This document shows positions 33,011 to 44,519 of a stretch of DNA of 64,000 bases, piece by piece. The stretch's first letter is position 1; each line of letters opens with the position of its first letter. The position numbers and the translations under genes are program-made. The notes beneath the pieces were generated by a model. That model did no database searches. It was not told the origin of the DNA and was given only the letters and a program-made list of their open reading frames with translations. Source of the DNA: Rhodoplanes serenus (lineage in GTDB: Bacteria; Pseudomonadota; Alphaproteobacteria; Rhizobiales; Xanthobacteraceae); the NCBI GenBank assembly GCA_009720755.1, contig WNKV01000010.1, positions 124,001-188,000 on the forward strand, written 5' to 3'.

Positions 33011-34255
33011 TCAGCCCTTCTGCTCTGCGGACGTCTGGTTGAGGCGGTCGAGGCAGCGTGCCAGCGTCGCGTCGCTGCCGAAGCCGCCCGCCTTGGTGGC
33101 GATCGGCAGCGCCACCGCCCCGACGGTGACGCCGAGCGGCACTCCGGGCTCGACCTCGTCGGCCAGACGGATGCCGGTGACGCCGATCTGGGCGAGGAGC
33201 GCACACACGGTGTCGCCGCCGGTGGCGACGAGACCGCCGGCCTTGCGGGCCGCCGGGGCCACCAGGGCGGCGAGTCGCTGGGCGACCTCGCCGCCGTGAC
33301 CGAGATCGCTGCCGGCGCCGTACTCGGTGGTCACCAACACGTCGCCCTGATCGATCGCCGCCTCGATGCGGCCCGCCAGCGCTTGCGCCAAGCCGGGATC
33401 GGCGGTGCCGCGCAGCACCGATTCGGCCACCGTGACGGCGTGCACCCGGCCGGTCTCGACGAGATGGGCGGCGGCGGCGCGCGACACCTCGGCGACGCTG
33501 CCGACCACGGTCAGCACCGACCCGCGCGTCGGCGGCACCGGCGCGGCCGGAATGGCGTCCGGCAGCGCCAGGCGGGCGAGGGCGGCCGCAAGGCCGCCGG
33601 TGCCGACGAACAGCAGCCGGTCGGCGAGGGGCAGCGTCGCCTCGGCGATCAGCCGCAGGTCGTCCTCGGTGGCGGCATCGCAGACGATCGCATCGCAATT
33701 CTCGGCGAGCGCCGCCGTGACGATGCCGCGGACGGGGCCGGCGCCTCGCCTGACCTGGTCGAGAGGCACGACGCCGCTGCGCAGCGTCGCGGCCGCCAAC
33801 ACATCCGGCAGGCGGCCGGTCGGATAGGTGTGGTCGCGCGCCCACAGCGGGGTCTGCTCCAGCGGGGCGCCGCCGACCAGCACGCGACCGCCCTCGGTGG
33901 TGCGCCCGGTGGCCGGGAAAGCGGGGGCCACCAGAGCGAGCCGCGGCGACCCGTCCCGCCGCAGCGCCGCCAGCAGGGCCGCCGTCTCGGCGGCCGGCTG
34001 GCCACGCAGGGTCGAGTCGATCTTCTTGTAGAGGTGCTGGCCGGGCCGGCGGCGGGCCGCCAGCACGGCGCACTGGCGTTCGGCCGCTGCCGATGCCGAC
34101 AGCCGGCGGCTGTCGGCATCGACGGCGAGCACCGGGGCGGCGCCGGCGTCGCCGTCGCCCCAGGTCACCACGGTCTCGGCGCCCCGCCGCGCGAACGCGA
34201 TGGCACAATCGGCGGCGCCGGTGAGATCGTCGGCGAGGACCAGCCAGGGGGTCAC
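33011..34255 (-). CDS. dtnK: four-carbon acid sugar kinase (DUF1537, DtnK/OtnK type)
   Basis: 414 residues, GTG start. The N-terminal sugar-binding domain shows WLVLADDLTGAADCA and KKIDSTLRGQPAAE; the C-terminal nucleotide domain has GGLVATGGDTVCALLAQ and GGFGSDATLARCLD. The family phosphorylates D-threonate, D-erythronate or their 3-oxo forms at C4. With pdxA2 4 bp downstream and a kdgT-type permease 1 bp upstream it forms a compact uptake and catabolism unit. Exact substrate (threonate or erythronate) is not decided by sequence. Confidence 0.88.
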   Translation of the reverse strand: MTPWLVLADDLTGAADCAIAFARRGAETVVTWGDGDAGAAPVLAVDADSRRLSASAAAERQCAVLAARRRPGQHLYKKIDSTLRGQPAAETAALLAALRRDGSPRLALVAPAFPATGRTTEGGRVLVGGAPLEQTPLWARDHTYPTGRLPDVLAAATLRSGVVPLDQVRRGAGPVRGIVTAALAENCDAIVCDAATEDDLRLIAEATLPLADRLLFVGTGGLAAALARLALPDAIPAAPVPPTRGSVLTVVGSVAEVSRAAAAHLVETGRVHAVTVAESVLRGTADPGLAQALAGRIEAAIDQGDVLVTTEYGAGSDLGHGGEVAQRLAALVAPAARKAGGLVATGGDTVCALLAQIGVTGIRLADEVEPGVPLGVTVGAVALPIATKAGGFGSDATLARCLDRLNQTSAEQKG

Positions 34256-34256
34256 G

Positions 34257-35279
34257 TCACGCCCCCTTGGCGGCCGGCGGCGCGGGCGTCGCCGGCTCCG
34301 CCGTGTCGTCGTCCGGCAGGTCGGCGGGGGCGCCGACCACCCGGGCCGTCCAGGCCGTCGCGAACGGCACCAGGATCGCCGTCACCACCACGCAGGCGGC
34401 CACCAGGATGGTCGCTGACTTGGCGGCATCCGCATAGATCGGGTTGGAGGCCGCGATGATGGCGGGCACCGCCGCCGCGTTGCCGGCGGTCGAGGCCGCC
34501 GCCACGCCGGCGACGCCCGTCCCGCCGGTCAGCCGGTCGGCGAAGAACAGCGGGATGCCGGTGACGATCACCACCGCGACGCCGAGGCCGAGGCCGAGCA
34601 GACCGGCCTGCCAGACCTTGGTCAGATCGAGGCCGGCGCCGAGCGCGAAGGCGAAGAACGGGATCATCACCGGCACCGCTTTGGCGAGGAAGTCGCGCAT
34701 CTCGCGGTCGAGATTGCCGATGATCATGCCGACCACGAGGGGCAGGATGCCGCCCACCAGGGTCTGCCACGGGAACGCCGCGAGGCCCGCCACGCCGAGC
34801 GTCACCATGGTCAGAAACGGCCCGGATTCCAGCGACATGATGGTGTAGGCGCCGACGTCGCGCGGCTTTCCGTACTGGCCCATCAGGGCCATGTAGAGCC
34901 CGCCATTGGTGTCGTTGAAGGCCGCCACGATGGCGAGCGTCGACAGGCCCGCGAACATGCCGGCCTCGATCGGCGCTTCGCCGATCAGCCGGCCGAACAC
35001 CACGCCGGCCACGATGCCCATGCCGATCTTCACGGCGAACAGCGTGCCGCCCTTCTTGAGGATGTAGGGGGTGGCCTTGAAGTCGATGCTGGCGCCCATG
35101 CAGACGTAGAAGACCGCCAGGATGGTCAGGGCGCCGGTGAACAGGGCGCCGGTGAACGAGCCGAAAAACTTGGGCGTGTTGGGTGCCAGCGTCGCGATCA
35201 CGGCGCCGAGCAGGAGCGGCACGATCATCATGCCGCCGGGGACACGTTCGATGCTGCGCTTGATGGGCACTTGGATCAC
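34257..35279 (-). CDS. KdgT-family (2-keto-3-deoxygluconate permease type) sugar-acid transporter
   Basis: 340 residues, about ten membrane helices: [56 protein letters not shown] and [18 protein letters not shown] are KdgT hallmarks. KdgT proteins are proton symporters for 2-keto-3-deoxygluconate; here the linked kinase and dehydrogenase suggest a four-carbon sugar acid instead. The GTG start at 35279 has AAAGGGA 7 bp upstream. First gene of the operon; its stop and the next GTG are one base apart. The C-terminal 30 residues are Pro/Ala-rich and probably disordered. Confidence 0.88.
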   Translation of the reverse strand: MIQVPIKRSIERVPGGMMIVPLLLGAVIATLAPNTPKFFGSFTGALFTGALTILAVFYVCMGASIDFKATPYILKKGGTLFAVKIGMGIVAGVVFGRLIGEAPIEAGMFAGLSTLAIVAAFNDTNGGLYMALMGQYGKPRDVGAYTIMSLESGPFLTMVTLGVAGLAAFPWQTLVGGILPLVVGMIIGNLDREMRDFLAKAVPVMIPFFAFALGAGLDLTKVWQAGLLGLGLGVAVVIVTGIPLFFADRLTGGTGVAGVAAASTAGNAAAVPAIIAASNPIYADAAKSATILVAACVVVTAILVPFATAWTARVVGAPADLPDDDTAEPATPAPPAAKGA

Positions 35280-35354
35280 GGAAGGTCCCTTTCTCGATGA
35301 TCGGAATGTGCGAATTCGGGCAAGTTGACCGCGCGGACGTCACCCGCTCGTCAC

Positions 35355-35383
35355 ATTAAATGCGCAATCTGCGCATTTCGCAA
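35355..35383 (-). promoter_or_regulatory. promoter of the kdgT-dtnK-pdxA2-deoR operon
   Basis: On the minus strand TTGCGA (35378-35383, 4 of 6), a 17-nt spacer, then TTTAAT (35355-35360, 5 of 6). RNA would start near 35347, about 67 nt before the GTG. Best promoter in this spacer. Confidence 0.55.
35358..35378. promoter_or_regulatory. operator dyad inside the kdgT promoter
   Basis: Perfect inverted repeat, arms AAATGCGCA and TGCGCATTT with a 3-nt centre. It fills the space between -35 and -10 and overlaps both, the position expected for a repressor. The operon's DeoR-type protein is the likely ligand. Confidence 0.55.
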
Positions 35384-35390
35384 GCTTGTC

Positions 35391-35420
35391 TGCGCGATTC
35401 GCGCACAATTCTTGTGCGCA
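35391..35420. promoter_or_regulatory. two further dyads between kdgT and the MFS gene
   Basis: TGCGCGA-T-TCGCGCA (35391-35405) overlaps GCGCACAA-TTC-TTGTGCGC (35401-35419). Both share the TGCGC core of the kdgT operator, so they may be extra sites of the same regulator or serve the divergent MFS gene. Confidence 0.45.
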
Positions 35421-35510
35421 CTGCACTCACACCTGCGACGCTCGCGCGGCTCGGGTGGCGATTTCCTCATCCCGAGACGGACGGGGGCGATGGTGGCCTC
35501 CCGGCACGAA

Positions 35511-35524
35511 GCACACTAGTGTGC
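35511..35524. promoter_or_regulatory. perfect 14-bp palindrome upstream of the MFS gene
   Basis: GCACACTAGTGTGC is perfectly self-complementary and lies 23 bp before the ATG at 35548. It is a likely operator, or a hairpin in the mRNA leader. Confidence 0.4.
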
Positions 35525-35547
35525 CGGCCCCGCCGCCGAGGAATTCC

Positions 35548-36783
35548 ATGTCCACCATCGCCGCCGAGCCGCCGACCGGGATCGACGACCGCCTGGCGCG
35601 TCGCAACGCCGTGGTGCTCGCGGTCGCCCAGGCGCTGGCCGGCGCCAACACGACCGTGGTGTTCGGCACCGCCGGGCTGGTCGGCACCATGCTGGCGCCG
35701 GACCCGGGGCTCGCCACCGTGCCGGTGTCCACCTTTGTGCTCGGCCTGTGGGCCGGGACCCTGCCGGTCGGCTACATCGCGCGGCGGTTCGGACGGCTCG
35801 TCGCCTTCGAGATCGGCACGCTGCTCGGCTTCGCGGCCGGTCTTCTCTGTGCAACCGCCGTCGTCTTCGCGTGGTTTCCGCTGTTCTGTGCCGGCACTTT
35901 CGCGGGCGGGCTCTATGGCTCGGCCCACCAGTCCTATCGCTTCGCGGCGGCCGACACGGCGAGCGAGGCGTTTCGGCCGAAGGCGGTGTCCTGGGTGCTG
36001 GCCGGCGGCGTGATGGCGGGCGTGTTCGGGCCCCAGCTCGTCATCGTCACGAAGGATCTCATGCCGCAGTACACCTTCGCGGCGGGCTATCTGGCGCAGG
36101 CGGTGGTCGCCGTGGTGGCGGCCGCGGTGCTGCTCCTGGTGCGCTTTCCGCCGCCTGCCGTGGCGGCGGGGCGGGGCGGCGGCCCGCCGGCCCGGCCGCT
36201 GCCCGTGATCTTCCGCCAGCCGCGGCTGATCATGGCGGTGATCTGCGGGCTGGCCAGCTACGCCACCATGAACCTGATGATGACGGCGGCGCCGGTCGCC
36301 ATGGTCGCCTGCAACCATTCGGTGACCGATGCGGCGCTCGGTCTCCAGTGGCACGTCATGGCGATGTACGCACCGAGCTTCGTCACCGGCAGCCTGATCG
36401 CCCGGTTCGGCAGTGCCCGGGTGATCGCCGCCGGGCTCGCCCTGACGGCGGCCGCCGGGGCGGTCGGCTGGGCCGGCGTGTCGCTCGCCCATTTCTGGGT
36501 CGCGCTGATCCTGCTCGGGATCGGCTGGAACTTCGCCTTCGTCGGCGCCACCGCCCTGGTGACCGCCTGCCACACCCCGGCGGAACGCAACAAGGTGCAG
36601 GCCGTCAACGACTTCTTCGTGTTCGGCGCGATGGCGATCGGCTCCTTCGCGTCGGGCCAGATGCTGGCCCGGCACGGCTGGCCCCTGGTGGTCGAGGTCG
36701 TTCTGGGCGCGGTCCTCGCCACCGTGGCGCTGCTCGGCTGGGTGGCGCTGGCGGGGCGGCGTCGGGCCGCGCCGCCGTCCTGA
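35548..36783 (+). CDS. MFS transporter (12-helix major facilitator)
   Basis: 411 residues, about twelve membrane helices. The MFS loop between helices 2 and 3 reads GYIARRFGRLVAFE, and a hydrophilic centre (PPPAVAAGRGGGPPARP) splits the two halves. Substrate is unknown; it resembles permeases annotated as drug or small-molecule exporters. GAGGAA 5 bp before the ATG supports the start. It diverges from the sugar-acid operon across a 268-bp region with four dyads, so shared control is plausible. Confidence 0.88.
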   Translation: MSTIAAEPPTGIDDRLARRNAVVLAVAQALAGANTTVVFGTAGLVGTMLAPDPGLATVPVSTFVLGLWAGTLPVGYIARRFGRLVAFEIGTLLGFAAGLLCATAVVFAWFPLFCAGTFAGGLYGSAHQSYRFAAADTASEAFRPKAVSWVLAGGVMAGVFGPQLVIVTKDLMPQYTFAAGYLAQAVVAVVAAAVLLLVRFPPPAVAAGRGGGPPARPLPVIFRQPRLIMAVICGLASYATMNLMMTAAPVAMVACNHSVTDAALGLQWHVMAMYAPSFVTGSLIARFGSARVIAAGLALTAAAGAVGWAGVSLAHFWVALILLGIGWNFAFVGATALVTACHTPAERNKVQAVNDFFVFGAMAIGSFASGQMLARHGWPLVVEVVLGAVLATVALLGWVALAGRRRAAPPS

Positions 36784-36966
36784 CCTGCGAAACATCGTCG
36801 GCCGGTTGCGGCGAGGCTCGCGCGGCCGGTTCTTTCGATTGCGTCGCAAAAGGCTTTTTGGCAATGTCCGCCGCGCGGAATTGCGGACGGCCGGCGCAGG
36901 GGCGTGCCGGTCGCGTCTTACGCCCCTCCCGGGGGCTCGCTGCCAGCGCACAATCGAGGGTCATCG

Positions 36967-39090
<2,124 letters not shown>

Positions 39091-39112
39091 CACTGCCTTC
39101 GGGTGATCAGTT

Positions 39113-39240
39113 GTCGTTCCGGGGCGCGGCGAAGCCGCGAACCCGGAACCCAACGGCACGCTCGACGCTCTCGGCTGGATGCCGGATCGCCGCTTCGCGG
39201 CTTCCGGAATGACCGCCAAATTGATCAGCCGGATCTCGTC
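39113..39240 (+). repeat. dispersed palindromic intergenic repeat, family 1, copy B
   Basis: Starts GTCGTTCCGGGGCGCGGCG, contains GCTCTCGGCTGGATGCCGG, and ends CCGGAATGACCGCC then CAGCCGGATCTCGTC. It is about 35 bp shorter than copy A but collinear with it. Lies between hppA and its terminator. Confidence 0.8.
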
Positions 39241-39269
39241 TGAGCCGTTCGCCCGGCGCTGGAACGACG

Positions 39270-39300
39270 AAGCCCCGCGGAGCGATCCGCGGGGCTTTTT
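39270..39300 (+). terminator. intrinsic terminator of hppA
   Basis: An 11-bp stem AAGCCCCGCGG / CCGCGGGGCTT (39270-39280, 39287-39297) with loop AGCGAT, followed by TTTT. The T-tract serves the plus strand only. The remaining 39301-39440 holds nothing I recognise. Confidence 0.85.
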
Positions 39301-39440
39301 CGTGCCGTCTCGTCCGTCCGAGGCGAATCGCACTGCCGCAGGGGTGAGCGGGCGGGTCCACGCGGACGGGGCTCACGCAGGCGGGAGGGGCAGGTCGGGA
39401 ACGGGGCGGGGCGGTCAGCCCGGCGGACGCCGCGTCCCGC

Positions 39441-39893
39441 TCACCACCACTTCAGGGCCTTGAACATGTAGCTCAGATAATTGAGCTCGCTGCCGGCGGT
39501 CGGGGTGGTGCGGCTGACGAAGTCGAAGATGCGGCCGTCTTTGATGCCGTAATTGGCGAGCCGCTCGACCTTGCGGGACTTGTCGAAGTAGACCGCGATG
39601 ACGCGGCGGTCGACCTCCTTCTGAGGCAGGAACGAGGTCTGCTCGGCGCGCTGAGAGATGTAGTAGAACACCTCGCCCGAGACGGTGGCGACCGTCGACG
39701 GGGTGCCGAGCACGATCAGCACCTGCTCCTGCGAGGCGCCGAGCGGGATCTGCTCGAGCGCGCCTTCCGGCACGATGTAGCCGCGCTGATAGGTCTGGGT
39801 GATGCAGCCGCCGAGCAAGAGGCCGAGCGCCAGAACGGCGCCGATGGCCCGACGCGGGCGGCGACCGGATGGCTGGCTGGTGGTCTGATGCAC
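39441..39893 (-). CDS. bamE: outer-membrane assembly lipoprotein BamE (SmpA/OmlA)
   Basis: 150 residues with a lipoprotein signal: a basic start, hydrophobic run and lipobox LGGC with C30 as the lipidated residue. The mature part has YQRGYIVPEGALEQIPLGASQEQVLIVLGTPS, the SmpA/OmlA fold of BamE, which stabilises the BamABCDE outer-membrane insertion complex. GTG start with GGGGGGA 8 bp upstream. Divergent from DUF177-plsX-fabH, a conserved alphaproteobacterial arrangement. Confidence 0.9.
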   Translation of the reverse strand: MHQTTSQPSGRRPRRAIGAVLALGLLLGGCITQTYQRGYIVPEGALEQIPLGASQEQVLIVLGTPSTVATVSGEVFYYISQRAEQTSFLPQKEVDRRVIAVYFDKSRKVERLANYGIKDGRIFDFVSRTTPTAGSELNYLSYMFKALKWW

Positions 39894-39915
39894 GTCGGTG
39901 GTCCCCCCTTCGGCA

Positions 39916-39945
39916 GGCCGTAGCGTGGCAGGCCGTAACGTGGCA
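39916..39945 (+). repeat. 15-bp direct repeat between bamE and the DUF177 gene
   Basis: GGCCGTAGCGTGGCA and GGCCGTAACGTGGCA are adjacent and differ at one base. They lie 23 bp from the bamE start, where its promoter or leader should be. Nothing else is recognised in 39894-40158. Confidence 0.5.
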
Positions 39946-40158
39946 GGGCATCCCACGCAACCGCGTCGAACGCAACCGCCAGATGGAATCGACGCGCCGC
40001 CCCCGCGACCCGTCGCTGCTCTCGCCGGCGGCCGCACCTTTGTCGCCCTCTATGGCGCGATCGTGGCATATGGGGACCGGGGCCCCCATATCGGGGGCGC
40101 CCGAGTCGCACCGGCCGCCTGCGGCGGGCATGATGATCGGTTGGGAAGGAGTATCGCC

Positions 40159-40689
40159 ATGGGCAAGCCGGATCGTCCGTGGAGCGTCCCGGTCAAGCTG
40201 GACGACGTGTCGGAGGAGGGGCTCACCCTGCATTTGTCGGCCGACGCGCCGGCCCGCGAGGCGATCGCGCGGCTCGGCGGCCTGACCGGCCTGCCGCGGC
40301 TGGCGGCGGATTTCGAGCTGACCCGGCAGGGCCGCGGCCTGCGTGTCGTCGGCACCGTGACGGCGACGGCCGGGCAGACCTGCGTGGTGACGCTGGAGCC
40401 GATGGAGAGCGAAATCGCCGAGGCGGTCGATCTCGTATTCAGCCCGGACGCGCCGGCCGAGGAGGCGGGGCCGCCGCGCGACCCGGAGGCGGCGGAGCCG
40501 CCCGAGCCGCTCGTCGGCGGGACGGTCGATCTCGGCGCGGTGGCGACCGAGTTCCTGCTGCTCGGCCTCGATCCCTATCCCCGCAAGCCCGGAGCGGTGT
40601 TCGATCCGCCCGCCGACGGGGCGCCGGAGCCGGGACCCTTCGCGGCGCTGGCGGCCCTCAAGGACCGCGGTGCCTCCGGCGGGGAATGA
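40159..40689 (+). CDS. DUF177 (YceD) family protein
   Basis: 176 residues. The N-terminal part PWSVPVKLDDVSEEGLTLHLSA and the core GTVTATAGQTCVVTLEPMESEIAEAVDLVF are DUF177, followed by an acidic Pro-rich insert and DLGAVATEFLLLGLDPYPRKPG, the C-terminal signature. The E. coli relative YceD is linked to 23S rRNA processing; usually rpmF lies next, but here plsX follows directly. AAGGAG 7 bp before the ATG. Confidence 0.88.
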   Translation: MGKPDRPWSVPVKLDDVSEEGLTLHLSADAPAREAIARLGGLTGLPRLAADFELTRQGRGLRVVGTVTATAGQTCVVTLEPMESEIAEAVDLVFSPDAPAEEAGPPRDPEAAEPPEPLVGGTVDLGAVATEFLLLGLDPYPRKPGAVFDPPADGAPEPGPFAALAALKDRGASGGE

Positions 40690-40842
40690 CCCCGCGCAGC
40701 GGAGTTTTCCGGACCCGTATCGGTGAATTAAGCGATTGTCACGCGACGCGGACGCGGTATTGTCGCGGCCTCTTCAACCCAGCGACTGGTCCGCGTCGGC
40801 CGGTCAATGGCGCAGTTTGCGCGCCGCCGCCAACGTCGGTTC

Positions 40843-41892
40843 ATGTCTGAGAAGGTTCGCATCGCGCTGGACGCCATGGGGGGGGACAACGGGGCCGCGG
40901 TGGTGATCGCCGGCGCCGACTTGTCTCTCTCCCGGCATCCCGACACCAGTTTCATCGTGTTCGGTGACGAGGCCGTGGTTCGGCCACTGCTGGAGAGCCG
41001 GCCGGCGCTCGCGGCGGCCTCGCGGCTCGTCCACACCGAGGTCACCGTCAAGATGGACGAGAAGCCCAGCCAGGCGCTGCGTCATGGCCGCTGGCGCTCG
41101 TCCATGTGGCTCGCCATCGATGCGGTGAAGAAGGGCGAGGCGGACGTCACCGTCTCGGCCGGCAACACCGGCGCCCTGATGGCGATGTCCAAGTTCCACC
41201 TGCGCACCATGCCGGGGGTGTCGCGGCCGGCGATCGCCTGCCTGTGGCCGACCCTGCGGGGCGAATCGATCGTGCTCGACGTCGGCGCCTCGATCGGGGC
41301 GGACGTTCAGCACCTGGTCCAGCTCGCCGTGATGGGCAGCGCCATGGCCAGCGTGGTGTTCGACCTGGAGCGGCCGACCGTCGGGCTGCTCAATGTGGGG
41401 GTCGAGGAGGTCAAGGGGCTGGAGGAGATCCGCGAGGCCAGCCAGGTGCTGCGCACGCTGACGTGCAGCCACATGGACTTCCGCGGCTTCGTCGAGGGCG
41501 ACGATATCGGCCGCGGCACCGTCGACGTGGTGGTGACCGAGGGCTTCACCGGCAACATCGCCCTGAAGACCGCCGAGGGCACCGCCAAGCAGCTCGCCGC
41601 ATACCTGCGCAGCGCCATGGGCCGAACCTGGATGGCGAAAATCGGCTATCTGTTCGCGCGACAGGCGTTCAAGACCCTGAAGGACAAGATGGACCCGCGC
41701 AAGGTCAACGGCGGTGTGTTCCTCGGACTCAACGGCGTGGTGATCAAGAGCCACGGCGGCACCGACGCGGAAGGCTTCGCGGCGGCCGTCGATCTCGGCT
41801 ACGACATGGCCCGCTACGAGCTGATGGCGAAGATCCGCCGGACCCTCGGGCAGGCGGCCCCCGCTCCGGTGGCCGGAGAGGTGGCGTCGTGA
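40843..41892 (+). CDS. plsX: phosphate acyltransferase PlsX
   Basis: 349 residues. PlsX makes acyl-phosphate from acyl-ACP for phospholipid synthesis. Recognised by [14 protein letters not shown] at the start, [51 protein letters not shown] and [17 protein letters not shown]. An upstream in-frame ATG at 40807 would add [13 protein letters not shown] prefer 40843 ([14 protein letters not shown]), which is the family start. The stop overlaps the fabH start by 4 bp. Confidence 0.93.
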   Translation: MSEKVRIALDAMGGDNGAAVVIAGADLSLSRHPDTSFIVFGDEAVVRPLLESRPALAAASRLVHTEVTVKMDEKPSQALRHGRWRSSMWLAIDAVKKGEADVTVSAGNTGALMAMSKFHLRTMPGVSRPAIACLWPTLRGESIVLDVGASIGADVQHLVQLAVMGSAMASVVFDLERPTVGLLNVGVEEVKGLEEIREASQVLRTLTCSHMDFRGFVEGDDIGRGTVDVVVTEGFTGNIALKTAEGTAKQLAAYLRSAMGRTWMAKIGYLFARQAFKTLKDKMDPRKVNGGVFLGLNGVVIKSHGGTDAEGFAAAVDLGYDMARYELMAKIRRTLGQAAPAPVAGEVAS

Positions 41893-42866
41893 GCATCATC
41901 CGTTCGATCGTCCGCGGCTGTGGCGGCTACCTGCCGGCGCGCACGCTCACCAATGCCGAGCTGGCCGGCATGGTGGACACCAGCGACGATTGGATCGTCC
42001 AGCGCACCGGCATCCGCGAGCGCCACATCGCGGCCGACGGGGAGCTGACCTCCGACCTCGCCGTCGCGGCCGCTCGCCGCGCCCTTGACGCCGCCGGCCT
42101 GGAGCCGCAGGCGATCGACCTCATCGTGCTGGCGACCGCCACCCCGGACCATACCTTCCCGGCGAGCGCCGTGACCGTGCAGGCGAAGCTCGGCATCACC
42201 CAGGGGGCCGCCTTCGACATGCAGGCGGTCTGCTCCGGCTTCGTGTTCGCGCTGGCGACCGCCGATTCGATGCTGCGCACCGGCGGCTTCACCCGCGCCC
42301 TGGTGATCGGCTCGGAGACCTTCTCGCGCATCCTCGACTGGAACGACCGGACCACCTGCGTGATCTTCGGCGACGGCGCCGGGGCCGTGGTGCTGGAGGC
42401 GACGCCGCAGTCCGGGACGCTGGCCGACCGCGGCGTGCTGGCGGCGCGGTTGCGCTCCGACGGTCGCCACAAGGACAAGCTCTATGTCGACGGCGGCCCG
42501 TCGGCGACCCGCACGGTCGGCTTCCTCCGCATGGAGGGCCGCGAGGTGTTCCGGCACGCGGTCGGGATGATGTGCGGCGCCGTCGAGGACGTGCTGGCGG
42601 CGACCGGCACCACCGCGGCCGACATCGACTGGTTCGTGCCGCATCAGGCCAACCAGCGCATCATCGACGCCTCCGCCCACAAGCTCGGCATCGGCCCCGA
42701 GAAGATCGTGTCCACCGTGGCGCTGCACGGCAACACCTCGGCGGCCTCGATTCCGCTGGCGATCGACCATGCGGTCGCCGACGGCCGGATCAAGCCCGGC
42801 GACCTGGTGATGGTCGAGGCGATGGGCGGCGGCTTCACCTGGGGCGCCGCGCTGATCCGCTGGTGA
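41889..42866 (+). CDS. fabH: 3-oxoacyl-ACP synthase III (FabH)
   Basis: 325 residues. FabH starts fatty-acid chains by condensing acetyl-CoA with malonyl-ACP. The catalytic cysteine is in [12 protein letters not shown], the histidine in [11 protein letters not shown], and the asparagine in [26 protein letters not shown] lies near the N-terminus. GTG start overlapping the plsX stop (GTGA), with GGAGAGG 7 bp upstream. Coupled to plsX. Confidence 0.94.
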   Translation: MSIIRSIVRGCGGYLPARTLTNAELAGMVDTSDDWIVQRTGIRERHIAADGELTSDLAVAAARRALDAAGLEPQAIDLIVLATATPDHTFPASAVTVQAKLGITQGAAFDMQAVCSGFVFALATADSMLRTGGFTRALVIGSETFSRILDWNDRTTCVIFGDGAGAVVLEATPQSGTLADRGVLAARLRSDGRHKDKLYVDGGPSATRTVGFLRMEGREVFRHAVGMMCGAVEDVLAATGTTAADIDWFVPHQANQRIIDASAHKLGIGPEKIVSTVALHGNTSAASIPLAIDHAVADGRIKPGDLVMVEAMGGGFTWGAALIRW

Positions 42867-43004
42867 CGGCCGCCGCAAGCCCGACGGCGCCTGTTCAAAT
42901 CTTCCCGCCGCATCGCACAGCCCCGGTTGACCCCGGAGGGCGAAGCTCATATCGTTGTAAATTCAGAGGGATATCAAAGTCGCTGGGCAGGCGCTGGGGC
43001 CACG

Positions 43005-43358
43005 ATGAGCGCGAAGACAGTCACTCGGGCGGACTTGTGCGAGGCCGTCTATCAACGCTTGGGACTCTCCCGCACCGAATCGGCCGCGCTGGTCGAGCTG
43101 GTGCTCAAGGAGATCACCGATTGCCTGGAGCGGGGCGAGACCGTGAAGCTCTCCTCGTTCGGGTCGTTCGTGGTCCGCAAGAAAGGCCAGCGGATCGGCC
43201 GCAACCCGAAGACCGGCAAGGAAGTGCCGATCTCGCCGCGGCGGGTGATGGTGTTCAAGCCGTCGGCCATTCTCAAGCAGCGCATCAACGCCGACTCGGG
43301 TGGCGATGCCGCGACCGGCGCGCCCGCGACCGCCGGCACGGACGGGGCCGGCGCCTGA
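43005..43358 (+). CDS. ihfA: integration host factor subunit alpha
   Basis: 117 residues of the HU/IHF fold: [30 protein letters not shown], then [39 protein letters not shown] with the DNA-intercalating proline arm. A 20-residue Ala/Gly/Thr tail extends past the usual end (about 100). IHF bends DNA in recombination and transcription. It follows fabH by 138 bp, the standard alphaproteobacterial order, and is followed by merR. Confidence 0.93.
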   Translation: MSAKTVTRADLCEAVYQRLGLSRTESAALVELVLKEITDCLERGETVKLSSFGSFVVRKKGQRIGRNPKTGKEVPISPRRVMVFKPSAILKQRINADSGGDAATGAPATAGTDGAGA

Positions 43359-43432
43359 CGGCGTGACACGGCCGTCTCGGGGTGTGCCGGCGCGCGTGAC
43401 GGCGAGGGTGGATCGTGCCCCACCCGGCGCGT

Positions 43433-43488
43433 ACGGACCGGCAATGACGGACCCGAGATGACGGACCGGAAATGACGGACCCGAGGGG
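43433..43488 (+). repeat. 28-bp tandem duplication carrying the merR ribosome site
   Basis: Two 28-bp units (43433-43460 and 43461-43488), both starting ACGGACCGG and containing AATGACGGACCCGAG, match at 25 of 28 positions. The second ends in GAGGGGGC, the ribosome-binding site of the GTG at 43495. Confidence 0.7.
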
Positions 43489-43494
43489 GCGGCC

Positions 43495-44340
43495 GTGAAC
43501 AAGGCGCCGGAAGCGTTCCGCACCATCAGCGAGGTCGCCGACGAGCTCGACCTGCCGCAGCATGTGCTGCGCTTCTGGGAGAGCCGCTTTCCGCAGGTGC
43601 GGCCGATGAAGCGCGGCGGCGGCCGCCGCTACTACCGGCCCGACGACGTCGACCTGCTGCGCGGCATCCGCCATCTCCTCTATGGCGAGGGCTACACCAT
43701 CCGCGGCGTGCAGCGCATCCTGCGCGAGCAGGGGGGGCGCTTCGTCCAGACGGTGTGGCAGGAGGGAGCGCCGCAGCCGGAGCGCAAGCCGGAGCTCGAC
43801 GGCACCGAGAGCGAGGCCGAGATCGAGCCGGACGCCGCGGATGTGGCCGATGCGGCGGCGGCCTTCGACGAGGCCGTGGCCGGGGAGATGCCGCCGCAGG
43901 CGTCGCCGGTCGCGAAGGCGGCCGAAGGGGAGCATGGCGAAGCGGGGCGTGACGAATCGGTCGATCCATCGGTCGATCCCTACGGCCGGCGTGAGCCGTC
44001 CTTCGGGGCGGCGGGCGCAACCCCGCATGCGACTCCGGCGCTTGGATCGCACCCGCCGCCGAAGCGCGAGGCGGCCCCCCTCGGCGCCACGCCACACGAC
44101 ATCACGGCGCCTCGCGAGGCCGCCCCGGCGAGCGAGCCCGCCGTCCGCGCCCCGGTGGCGGAGCGCACCCCGCCGATCGCCCGCGAGGTGCCGGCCGTGA
44201 GCGAGCGGGCCGCCGCCGTGCCGGTGGCGCCGCGGGGGCTCTCGGCCGCCGACCGGGCGCGCCTCGCCACCGTGCTCGATGCGCTGGAGGCGTGCCGGGC
44301 GCTGCTGCGCTCGGCCCGAGAGTCCGAGCGGACGTCCTGA
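43495..44340 (+). CDS. MerR-family transcriptional regulator with long low-complexity tail
   Basis: 281 residues, GTG start with GAGGGGG 8 bp upstream. The first 75 residues are a MerR winged helix: [63 protein letters not shown]. The remaining 200 residues are rich in Ala, Pro and Glu with no recognisable ligand domain, ending [21 protein letters not shown], a predicted helix. This MerR type next to ihfA is conserved in Hyphomicrobiales; its target is unknown. No tRNA-Pro follows, although one often does in relatives. Confidence 0.88.
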   Translation: MNKAPEAFRTISEVADELDLPQHVLRFWESRFPQVRPMKRGGGRRYYRPDDVDLLRGIRHLLYGEGYTIRGVQRILREQGGRFVQTVWQEGAPQPERKPELDGTESEAEIEPDAADVADAAAAFDEAVAGEMPPQASPVAKAAEGEHGEAGRDESVDPSVDPYGRREPSFGAAGATPHATPALGSHPPPKREAAPLGATPHDITAPREAAPASEPAVRAPVAERTPPIAREVPAVSERAAAVPVAPRGLSAADRARLATVLDALEACRALLRSARESERTS

Positions 44341-44463
44341 GCCGGCGATCGCCGAGACGATCTCGTCGGGCGCGGTGATCCGGCCGACAACCGGCGTCCA
44401 CAGCCGGCCGGAGTGAAAGCCGGCCGGAGCGAATTCCAACTCGATCGGATCGAAATTCCCTGC

Positions 44464-44500
44464 GGAGCGGTATCCGATCCAACGGGATCGGCCCCGCTCC
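44464..44500. repeat. long hairpin downstream of merR
   Basis: Arms GGAGCGG-TAT-CCGATCC and GGATCGG-CC-CCGCTCC pair over 14 bp with a small internal loop and an AACG apex. Possibly a terminator without T-tract or part of a repeat element. It lies in the 270-bp spacer before the acyltransferase gene. Confidence 0.55.
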
Positions 44501-44519
44501 AAAAGTCCTTATCTGATCG

